Positions 57,018 to 64,000 of a stretch of 64,000 nt of DNA are shown in pieces (within the stretch, counting starts at the first letter, position 1; every line of letters begins with the position of its first letter). The DNA comes from Deltaproteobacteria bacterium. GTDB lineage: Bacteria; Myxococcota; Kuafuiibacteriia; Kuafuiibacteriales; Kuafuiibacteriaceae. The stretch covers positions 1,178,001 to 1,242,000 of the forward strand of contig JADJPE010000005.1 in the NCBI GenBank assembly GCA_016713425.1. The letters are read 5' to 3'. A model generated the notes under the pieces. It was not told the origin of the DNA, searched no databases, and worked only from the letters and a program-made list of their open reading frames with translations. A program made the translations under genes and the position numbers.

Positions 57018-58016
57018 GTGGCGACGCTGAGAGACCTGAGGACGCGGCTTCGCGCCGTCAAGAACACCGGGAAGATCACGAAAGCCATGAAGATGGTTTC
57101 GGCGTCGAAACTCCGCCGAGCTCAAGACGCCATCTTGCAGGCCCGTCCGTACGCGATCCGCATGGACGAAGTCCTCCAGCACATCGTCGAGCACTCGGAC
57201 GTGAGCGCGCACCCGCTGCTTGCATGCCGCGCGCCGCGACGCGTCATGTTGATCGTCCTCAGCTCGAACCGCGGCCTCTGCGGAAGCTTCAACGCCAACA
57301 TCATTCGTAGCGCGGAGCGTTTTCTACGGGACGGTAAATCCAAGTATGAGGACGTCCGAGTCGGAACGATCGGCCGCAAAGCGCGAGATCACTTCCGGCG
57401 CGTCGGCGTCGAGCTCGACGCGACGTACGAGGGCGTCTGGGAGTCGCTCGACTTCGAACACGCGACCGAGATCGCCGAAGACGTAGCGACCCGGTTCAAA
57501 CGAGGTGAACTGGACGCCATCTACCTTCTCTACAACGAGTTCAAGAGCGCCATCTCGCAAAATGTGAGCCTCGTCGAGCTCTTGCCCATTCGAAGGCTCC
57601 AAACCTGGGACGACGCGCCGCGCGTACGAATCGGTGAGCTCGCCGCGGTCTCCGGAAACGTAGGCGCCGTTGCGGGCCATAAGGCAGACCTCGACACGAT
57701 TCAGGCGGGTCAATCATGGCATCCGGCGGAGTCTGTTGCCGTCAGTACCGAGGGCTATGAGCACATCTTCGAGCCCAGTCGCAAAGACGTCCTGAATCAC
57801 CTGCTTCCCCAGCACTTGGCCGTTCAGATCTGGCGCGCACTCTTGGAGTCCACGGCCGCTGAGCACGGCGCCCGCATGAGCGCCATGGATGCCGCGTCGC
57901 GCAACGCCAAGGAGATGATGGAGCGCCTGACCCTCAACGTGAACCGAGCTCGGCAAGCAGCGATCACCCGCGAGCTCATGGAGATCGTCGGCGGCGCCGA
58001 GGCCCTCAAGTCCTGA
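57018..58016 (+). CDS. atpG: F-type ATP synthase gamma subunit, separated from the other atp genes
   Basis: Central stalk subunit of F1. The N-terminal helix (ATLRDLRTRLRAVKNTGKIT, then KAMKMVSASKLRRAQ) and C-terminal helix (ASRNAKEMMERLTLNVNRAR, then ITRELMEIVGGAEAL) are both present and conserved, and the central Rossmann-like part has SSNRGLCGSFNANI. At 332 residues it is longer than E. coli gamma (287); the additional length lies in the middle, around the segment after LQTWDDAPRVRIGEL. The start is GTG without a clear ribosome site. No other ATP synthase gene is adjacent: lptG lies upstream and a kinase gene converges downstream. Confidence 0.93.
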   Translation: MATLRDLRTRLRAVKNTGKITKAMKMVSASKLRRAQDAILQARPYAIRMDEVLQHIVEHSDVSAHPLLACRAPRRVMLIVLSSNRGLCGSFNANIIRSAERFLRDGKSKYEDVRVGTIGRKARDHFRRVGVELDATYEGVWESLDFEHATEIAEDVATRFKRGELDAIYLLYNEFKSAISQNVSLVELLPIRRLQTWDDAPRVRIGELAAVSGNVGAVAGHKADLDTIQAGQSWHPAESVAVSTEGYEHIFEPSRKDVLNHLLPQHLAVQIWRALLESTAAEHGARMSAMDAASRNAKEMMERLTLNVNRARQAAITRELMEIVGGAEALKS

Positions 58017-58044
58017 TTATGGGGCGCGAGAAGACCGCCGAGAT

Positions 58045-61000
58045 TCACGGATCTTCGTTGTTCGTGTCCTGATTTTCGAAGATCTCCACGCTGTCGGTGT
58101 TCTCTGACCGCTCAGACAGCTCAGACGATTCCGACCACTCCAACGAATCCACCCACGTCGGCGGCTCCGGCCCGTGCCCTTGATGCTGTCGCTGCGCTTC
58201 CTTCAGCCGCCGCGATGCCTTCGGTGGCGGCGTCTGCTCCGACCGTTCGAAGTCGTCGTCCGAACCTTCCGCGGCCTCCGCGTCGTGGAACTCGCCGAGT
58301 TCAGATCCGTCCGGGAGATCTCGCGATAGGTCCTGAGACGCCGTGATTTCGATGTCGCCGGTGTGAACCACCGCGTCGGTCGCTCCGGTCCGTTTGGCCC
58401 GAAGCGAAGCCGATCGAATGCCCGCCTGGAGATCCTGCACGACCGCGACGGCGGACCGATAGCGCGCCTCGACGCGGGGAGCCATGCAGCGAGACAAGAC
58501 AACCTGAACCAGCTCCGGAACCGCAACGTCCGCGGGAAGCCTCGGCGGCGGCTTGTCCACACGCGAAATCAGGGCATCCAACGTCCCACCAAAGGGCGGG
58601 GTCCCGGAAAGCATCTCGTAGAGCACCGCACCGAGAGAGAAGAGGTCTGCGCGATGGTCCACGACGCCACCGCGCGCCTGCTCAGGCGCCATGTAGCGCA
58701 TCGTCCCCATCATGAGGCCATCATCCGCCGGTTCTTCGTCCGACATCGCTGCAACCCCGAAGTCGGTGAGACGCACGCTGGCGTGCCTGTCGAGAAGGAT
58801 GTTCGCCGGCTTCACATCACGATGCACGATACCCATCGAGTGCACAGCGCTAAGCGCCGTCGCAACGTCGCGGCCAATCCGAAGCGCGGTCTTCACCGTG
58901 AGGCGATTCTGCCGAAGAACTTCGCGCAGCGTCTTGCCACGAAAATACTCCATCGCCATGAAGGTGAGCCCATTCTCTTGGCCAAAATCGAAGATCGCGA
59001 GACAACTCTGATGATGTACGCGCGCCGCCATGCGCGCCTCGCGCAGGAAGCGCTCCAGGGCGCCTGCATCCTCTGCCACATGCTCATTGAGCACCTTGAT
59101 CGCGACCGGGCGGTCCAACACTTGATCCCGGGCGCGATAAACCAAAGCCTGACCTCCGCGTCCGATCTTCTTCTCGATCCTAAATCGACCGCGCAAGACG
59201 ACACCTGCGAGCGCATCCGGTCGATACGTTTCCGACGCTTGAAGCGCCGCCAGAACATCAAACTCGTTCGGACGGTCCAGGGCTTCACCACCAAAACCTT
59301 TGAGCTCTTCATCGATGAGAGCCGCGATATCGAGTGTCCCGGCGGCGTCGGACGCCGAAGCGTCGGCAGACTCAAGACCTTGGTCCGCTTCGGGTGAAGA
59401 AGCCGATGACGACGAGGATGATAGCGATGATAGCGATGATAGCGATGATGACGATGATGACGATGCGGCTGAGTTGGTGAACAACCCCCCAACCTGTGGA
59501 GACAACGACCGGTCCGACGGCCGCGAAGACAGCACCGGCAAGGCTGGCGAAAGGCCAGGCGACGAGAGTGTGCCGGGCCAGTCCTCGCCCACTAATTCTG
59601 GGACCGGCGAGTGTTGGTCATGGTCGACGAGGCTATCCCCGAAGAGATCACCGGCATCAGGATAAGGATCGATCGGGGCGGCTCTCGAGATCGACAACGG
59701 GACTTGGGTCGGCTCCGGCACATTCAGCGTCTCGAGCCTCATCTGGATGTCACGATACTTCGGGTTCAGCGACGAAGCGGCCTGATAGGCCGATCTCGCG
59801 TGGGCCAAGAACCCCTGAAGCTCGAGCAACCGACCGTACTGATAGAGCGCCGGCACATGCTGTGGTTGGAAGTTGACGCCACCGAGAAGCTGGCCGAGCA
59901 TCTCGATCGCACCCTGCGTGTCTCCCTGCTCTGCCTTCACTTCCGCCAGCAGGTTTCGCGCGGCGACATAGTCAGGATGGGCCGGTGCAATCGCCTGAAG
60001 AAGATCGACCGCCTCTCGGTACCACTCCGGGTCGAGTGAGCGTGCTCGCGCAACCATAGCGCTCGCGGCATCTAGAAACTCGCCTCCCTTGATCTCTCGC
60101 TGGATCGAATCGTCTCGATGAGCCGTTCGGCGCAGGAGGGAATCAAGGTCGGACTCGAGGCCCGCGTCGCGAAGACATCGGGCCGCATCCTCGAACAACC
60201 CAGCGTGCTCATATTGTTCTGCCGCCAGAGCGAGCTGCCCGCCCCGCTCGTTGGCGCGAGCTGCATTCTCTTTGTCGCCCGCGTATTCGAAACACCGTGC
60301 GGCATGCGCATGCGCGCCGGCTTGAATCCAGTGGGCCGCGGCTTCTCGAAATCGGCCCTCGCGTTCGGCACGCGAGGCGTAAATCTGCTGGGCACGGGCC
60401 TCGAGACCACCCGACTTCGCCACCTCAGCCGCCGAGAGGAGATCGCCGCCGTCGATCAGCAAGGTGATGGCCTGCTCGATCAACCCCGCGCGCGCGAGAA
60501 GCTGTCCGGCAAAGACCTCTTGCTTGCCGTAACGAAGGACCCGTACGGCCAGCTCGAGGAGTCCGACGTCCGCGTAGAGAACACCTGCCTTGCGACAAGC
60601 TTCCACCATCTCCGAGCCCGTCAGTCGCCGTTCGCCCGAGATGGATCGCACCAGGAGGTCGGCGGCCCGCCGCTTGTCTCCCGTCCGCTCACACAACGCC
60701 GAGGCTCGGACAAAATCGCCGTGCTGCTCGTAGATCTCCATGGCGCGTCGATTGAGACCGCAGCGCTCGAACAACTCAGCGGCCAGCATCGGTTCCCGAT
60801 TTCGAAGACGTGCCCGCGCCGAACGCGCAAACTCACCGGCGCGAAACCAAAGCTGCGCCGCCTGGTTCCAGTCGCGCTTGCGTTCTGAAATCTCGGCGCC
60901 CATCGCATATTCGCGACGCGCCACGGCCAGCTCGATGGCCGAGTCATACTGCGCGCTGGCAACAAGCTCCTCAACGGCACGCCCAAAGAACTCCGCGGCT

Positions 61001-61182
61001 CGGTCGGGTGCGCCGCGAGCAAGTGCCCGCTCCGAGTCCGCGAGCAGGCTCGATACGCTCCGGGGGAGCGTGGTCCGTCCATGGCTCTTGGGTGCCACCA
61101 CGTTGAGGTCCGCTCCGATGATGAAGCCAAACGCCTCATCGCGACAGCCACACTCGTATGGTTTATCCCCACACGCGGACAC
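58045..61182 (-). CDS. Ser/Thr protein kinase with long N-terminal helical-repeat (TPR-like) region
   Basis: 1045 residues from GTG 61182. Residues about 40-500 are a helical solenoid of repeated ~35-residue units (AAELFERCGLNRRAMEIYEQ, AARCFEYAGDKENAARANER, ALYQYGRLLELQGFLAHARS), TPR-like and probably protein-binding. A Ser-rich linker with poly-Ser follows. The kinase domain is complete (about 660-920): IGRGGQALVYRA, VAIKVLNEHV, HRDVKPANILL, LTDFGVAAM, APEQARGG. The acidic C-terminus has no membrane helix, so the protein is cytoplasmic. The frame is open to 61233, which would overlap the divergent mpl start. A start near GDKPYECGCRDEAFGF is inferred from the first conserved-looking sequence. 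Confidence 0.85.
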   Translation of the reverse strand: MSACGDKPYECGCRDEAFGFIIGADLNVVAPKSHGRTTLPRSVSSLLADSERALARGAPDRAAEFFGRAVEELVASAQYDSAIELAVARREYAMGAEISERKRDWNQAAQLWFRAGEFARSARARLRNREPMLAAELFERCGLNRRAMEIYEQHGDFVRASALCERTGDKRRAADLLVRSISGERRLTGSEMVEACRKAGVLYADVGLLELAVRVLRYGKQEVFAGQLLARAGLIEQAITLLIDGGDLLSAAEVAKSGGLEARAQQIYASRAEREGRFREAAAHWIQAGAHAHAARCFEYAGDKENAARANERGGQLALAAEQYEHAGLFEDAARCLRDAGLESDLDSLLRRTAHRDDSIQREIKGGEFLDAASAMVARARSLDPEWYREAVDLLQAIAPAHPDYVAARNLLAEVKAEQGDTQGAIEMLGQLLGGVNFQPQHVPALYQYGRLLELQGFLAHARSAYQAASSLNPKYRDIQMRLETLNVPEPTQVPLSISRAAPIDPYPDAGDLFGDSLVDHDQHSPVPELVGEDWPGTLSSPGLSPALPVLSSRPSDRSLSPQVGGLFTNSAASSSSSSSLSSLSSLSSSSSSASSPEADQGLESADASASDAAGTLDIAALIDEELKGFGGEALDRPNEFDVLAALQASETYRPDALAGVVLRGRFRIEKKIGRGGQALVYRARDQVLDRPVAIKVLNEHVAEDAGALERFLREARMAARVHHQSCLAIFDFGQENGLTFMAMEYFRGKTLREVLRQNRLTVKTALRIGRDVATALSAVHSMGIVHRDVKPANILLDRHASVRLTDFGVAAMSDEEPADDGLMMGTMRYMAPEQARGGVVDHRADLFSLGAVLYEMLSGTPPFGGTLDALISRVDKPPPRLPADVAVPELVQVVLSRCMAPRVEARYRSAVAVVQDLQAGIRSASLRAKRTGATDAVVHTGDIEITASQDLSRDLPDGSELGEFHDAEAAEGSDDDFERSEQTPPPKASRRLKEAQRQHQGHGPEPPTWVDSLEWSESSELSERSENTDSVEIFENQDTNNEDP

Positions 61183-61226
61183 GCGACGTGCGCGCGGAAG
61201 CGGTGTAAGGTCTCCCGCGCAAACCG

Positions 61227-62660
61227 ATGACACAGAAACACATTCACCTGATCGGCATCGCGGGAACCGGCATGGGAAGCTTCGCTGGGCTCCTCAAGGC
61301 GGCGGGACACGACGTGCGTGGCAGCGACGAGAACGTCTATCCGCCGATGTCCGAAAAGCTTTCGGCCTGGAACATCCCGGTCGTGTCCGGATACAAATCC
61401 GAGAACCTCGAGCCAGCCCCTGACCTCGTGGTCATCGGCAACGTCATTCGAAAGACCAACGTCGAGGCGGAAGCCGTGATCGCGCGCGGATTGCCGTACA
61501 CGTCGTTTCCCAAAGCTCTCCACGACCTGTTTCTCGTCCGTCATCACAGCGTTGTGGTCGCCGGCACCCATGGCAAGACGACGACATCTAGCCTCATCGC
61601 GTGGATGCTGACGCACGCCGGTCGCGACCCCGGCATGCTGATCGGCGGCGTGCCCGAAAACTTTTCCGAAGGCTTCCGACTCGGAAAAGGTGAACACTTC
61701 GTCGTTGAAGGCGACGAGTACGACACCGCCTTCTTCGACAAGCGCCCAAAGTTTCTCCACTACAAGCCGGAGTCTCTCGTTCTTACGTCGCTCGAGTTCG
61801 ATCACGCGGACATCTACGACTCGATCGAATCGATCGAGCGCGAGTTCGATAAGCTCACGCAACTCGCCGGACCTCGAGCCCGTCTTTACGTGGCCTCCAA
61901 AGACGCCCGACTACGCAAAATCGTCGCCAGGCACCATCCGTCGAATTCAATCGAAACGTACACCGCCGAAGACGAGCCCGGTGACACGATCTGGCATGCG
62001 AAGAACATCGATATCCGCCCGACGGGCACGAGTTTCATGGCTTTTCATGGAACGACCTGCATCGGCAAAGTGGCGACCCAACTGTTTGGTCGCCACAACG
62101 TGGAGAACGCGATGGCCGCCCTTGCCTTCGGCCTCACGTCCGGACTTTCAACATCCGAAGTCATCGAGGCCCTGGCTGAATTCAAGGGGGTCGAGCGACG
62201 ACAAACGCTTCGGTATACGATCGGCGGCATTCGCGTGCTCGACGACTTTGCGAAGCATCCGACCGAGGTCGCCACGACAACGGAGGCGGTCCGCAGTCGC
62301 TTCCGGGACGGCCGACTCTTCGCTGTTTTCGAGCCTCGAACCGCAACGACGGCGCGGCATTTTTTTCAGGCGGCCTTTGCCGAAGCGTTCGACCACGCAG
62401 ATCAGGTCGTCATCGCGAGTGTTGGCCGCAAAGAGATCCCCGAAGCGGAACGTCTGGACACGCTCCGCCTCGCTCAGGATCTGCGGAACGCCGGTAAGAC
62501 GGCGCGCACGATCGAGGCGATCGATGACATCGTCTCCTTCTTGGTCGCCGAGACCCGCGAGGGCGACACGATTCTCTTGATGTCCAATGGCGGTTTTGGC
62601 GGGATCTATCGGAAGCTCGAGGCCGCACTGCGCGCGGCTCATCCGGGCGATCTCGTGTAG
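61227..62660 (+). CDS. mpl: Murein tripeptide ligase (UDP-N-acetylmuramate:L-Ala-gamma-D-Glu-DAP ligase)
   Basis: Mur-ligase family enzyme that reattaches recycled tripeptide to UDP-MurNAc in peptidoglycan recycling. The 477 residues begin with a Rossmann domain (IHLIGIAGTGMGSFAGLL), then the ATP-binding P-loop VAGTHGKTTTSSLIAW, the central-domain GDEYDTAFFDKRPKFLHY (a stretch specific for Mpl rather than MurC), LFGRHNVENAMAALAF and the C-terminal DDFAKHPTEVATT. Divergent from the helical-repeat kinase with about 45 bases between the two likely starts. Confidence 0.92.
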   Translation: MTQKHIHLIGIAGTGMGSFAGLLKAAGHDVRGSDENVYPPMSEKLSAWNIPVVSGYKSENLEPAPDLVVIGNVIRKTNVEAEAVIARGLPYTSFPKALHDLFLVRHHSVVVAGTHGKTTTSSLIAWMLTHAGRDPGMLIGGVPENFSEGFRLGKGEHFVVEGDEYDTAFFDKRPKFLHYKPESLVLTSLEFDHADIYDSIESIEREFDKLTQLAGPRARLYVASKDARLRKIVARHHPSNSIETYTAEDEPGDTIWHAKNIDIRPTGTSFMAFHGTTCIGKVATQLFGRHNVENAMAALAFGLTSGLSTSEVIEALAEFKGVERRQTLRYTIGGIRVLDDFAKHPTEVATTTEAVRSRFRDGRLFAVFEPRTATTARHFFQAAFAEAFDHADQVVIASVGRKEIPEAERLDTLRLAQDLRNAGKTARTIEAIDDIVSFLVAETREGDTILLMSNGGFGGIYRKLEAALRAAHPGDLV

Positions 62661-62810
62661 CTCTGTCCCGAACGACGGTTCAATTCGACCGGTGCTTGAG
62701 ACCTTCGGCCGCCAAGTCGTGACGGACATCGCGAAGCCTTCGTGCTCTCCGACCGGTCCGCGATGTTCGAGATTGCACCGCAAGAGTTGCGGGTGCGCTA
62801 AGCTGGCGCC

Positions 62811-64000
62811 ATGGGGAAGAGCACTCGGATCCTGGGTGATCTAGGGACACGGACGGGTGTGCCGGGCAGAGCCTCCGCGCTCTCGTTGCTGCTCGCCGCA
62901 GCCTTTGGACTCACGGCGTGCGGCGGACTCGCGGATGGTGATGAGATAAACGCAGCCGGCACGAACGATTCGGCGGTCTTCGGAGACACAGGCGGTGCAA
63001 CCGATGCGACGTCGACCGTCGATGCCGGGAACGCCGAACCCAGCATCGATGCGGACAGCAACGCGGATGATGACCGCGGCACCTCGGGCGAAGCCGATGG
63101 AAGCGGCACGCCGGATGCTGGCATCGCGATCGACGCGGGCGGATCGGTCGACGCGGGCGGATCGGTCGACGCGGGCGGATCGGTCGACGCGGGCGGATCA
63201 TCGGTCGACGCGGGTGGATCGGTCGACGCGGGGACGCCCGAAGACGGAGACCGACCGGACGTTGGCGCCCCCACAACGTCTTCAGGATGCCAGCCCGCGC
63301 GCCAAGCCGGCGGGCCGAACAACGCGTACGCCACCGATTTCGCGCAGGCCGTCGCGAGCGACTGGGTCTACATCGCGTGGATGTGGCGGCTCAGTCCTGA
63401 CGCGGCAACGAACCACACGTTGTCGATCATGAGAAGTCAGGACCTGAAGACCTGGTACAACATGTGTGGCCAACGCCTAAACCTTCCGGTTACGCCGTCG
63501 TCACCCGTATCGATCGACCCGATCGAAATCGGAGGCGGCCTACTCAATTCAAGGTTCCGTCTGAGTTTCGACGCCGACCAGAGCCCCGTCGTTTCGTACG
63601 ATAAGTATGTCAACAAGACGTTCAGAGATGGCTCGGTTCGGCCGACTTCTCAGCTCTTCAATGCCCGATGGGAGACCAACGCGTTCAAGATCTATCCGAT
63701 GACGAGCTGGGACAGCCAAGATCTCTTCGGGGGCGGTGGTTCACTGCCCGCTTCAGAAACCAGTGTGAATTTCTCCGGCATCTACGTCACCAGAGACGGT
63801 CGGCTCGCGCAATCCGTGACGCGTTCCGCGGCGGACAACACCACTTGCGCATCCGTCGAGGCGGCCGGGCAGCCGTGTAGCGCCTATCCGCGTTCGGGTC
63901 GTTGGCAGCTCGACGCCGCCGAGGGTGCGTTGGCATTTCACCATCCCCTGGTTCCAGTCACATCATCGGAGATCGATCTTTCCGATGCCTATGAGTCTCC
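62811..64000 (+). CDS. Secreted lipoprotein with BNR_4-like domain (3' end outside window)
   Basis: At least 396 residues; the frame is open to the window edge. A signal peptide with lipobox (LLLAAAFGLTAC) marks a lipoprotein, with Cys near residue 43. A low-complexity linker of Ser/Asp/Ala/Gly follows, including five near-perfect GGSVDA units (63139-63225), usual for surface lipoproteins of myxobacteria. The folded part begins AYATDFAQAVASDWVYIAWM. It continues with SIMRSQDLKTWYNMCGQRL and IEIGGGLLNSRFRLSFDADQ, which resemble the BNR_4 family of propeller-like proteins that bind or act on glycans. That assignment is tentative because only part is visible. Confidence 0.72.
   Translation, partial: MGKSTRILGDLGTRTGVPGRASALSLLLAAAFGLTACGGLADGDEINAAGTNDSAVFGDTGGATDATSTVDAGNAEPSIDADSNADDDRGTSGEADGSGTPDAGIAIDAGGSVDAGGSVDAGGSVDAGGSSVDAGGSVDAGTPEDGDRPDVGAPTTSSGCQPARQAGGPNNAYATDFAQAVASDWVYIAWMWRLSPDAATNHTLSIMRSQDLKTWYNMCGQRLNLPVTPSSPVSIDPIEIGGGLLNSRFRLSFDADQSPVVSYDKYVNKTFRDGSVRPTSQLFNARWETNAFKIYPMTSWDSQDLFGGGGSLPASETSVNFSGIYVTRDGRLAQSVTRSAADNTTCASVEAAGQPCSAYPRSGRWQLDAAEGALAFHHPLVPVTSSEIDLSDAYES

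Overview
The window is GC-rich, densely coding DNA from a bacterium that looks like a member of the Myxococcota (myxobacteria and relatives). This is inferred from gene content: five genes for eukaryotic-type Ser/Thr kinases (seven kinase domains in 64 kb), two sigma-54 activators with FHA domains, an OmpA protein with calcium-binding thrombospondin type-3 repeats, a lipoprotein with an Asp/Ala/Gly repeat linker, and many GTG/TTG starts. No tRNA, rRNA or CRISPR array was seen.

Layout. 0-8 kb: the end of an unidentified gene, the acetolactate synthase pair ilvB-ilvN, then a complete hoxEFUYH operon for a NAD(P)-linked bidirectional [NiFe] hydrogenase, without maturation genes. 8-16.7 kb: a small DUF486 membrane protein, a wrecked IS1380-type transposase, a 1307-residue protein of unknown function with a Rossmann-like C-terminal half, the OmpA/TSP3 porin-like protein and aceK. 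16.7-41.9 kb: the most unusual part, described below. 42-45.3 kb: a proV-proW-proX osmoprotectant ABC transporter. 45.6-50.7 kb: a DcrB-like small protein and a PP2C-type phosphatase (translationally coupled), then a PhoR/PhoB-like two-component pair with a candidate PHO box. 50.9-58 kb: two single-domain Ser/Thr kinases (one with PEGA, one with a zinc-ribbon-like start), lptF-lptG and an isolated atpG. 58-64 kb: a helical-repeat Ser/Thr kinase divergent from mpl, then the start of a BNR_4-like lipoprotein.

The 16.7-41.9 kb region contains two copies of a regulatory module: an FHA-sigma54 AAA+ activator followed at once by a protein carrying two Ser/Thr kinase domains. Module A (16.75-20.67 kb) faces a large minus-strand gene set (32.07 down to 20.65 kb). 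Module B (32.34-36.79 kb) leads into a plus-strand set (38.17-41.92 kb). The sets share a clear paralogous pair (25971-26918 and 38169-39164). Set A also holds two proteins with a common DPSLxMxDKILLF-type motif and a protein with a DUF1521 (metal-ion-inducible autocleavage, MIIA) domain like that of the rhizobial type III effector NopE. In module B the second kinase domain has lost its catalytic residues. The simplest reading is a duplicated and diverged, phosphorylation-controlled locus for secreted or translocated proteins, possibly substrates or accessories of a type III-like system encoded elsewhere. That link is an inference: no secretion apparatus gene lies in the window.

Simple-sequence coding repeats (Gly-Ser, poly-Ser, Tyr-Gly-Ser, ADEPS) recur, mostly in this region and in the kinases. 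Where a reading frame can be chosen, synonymous third-position variation usually supports the frame given here.
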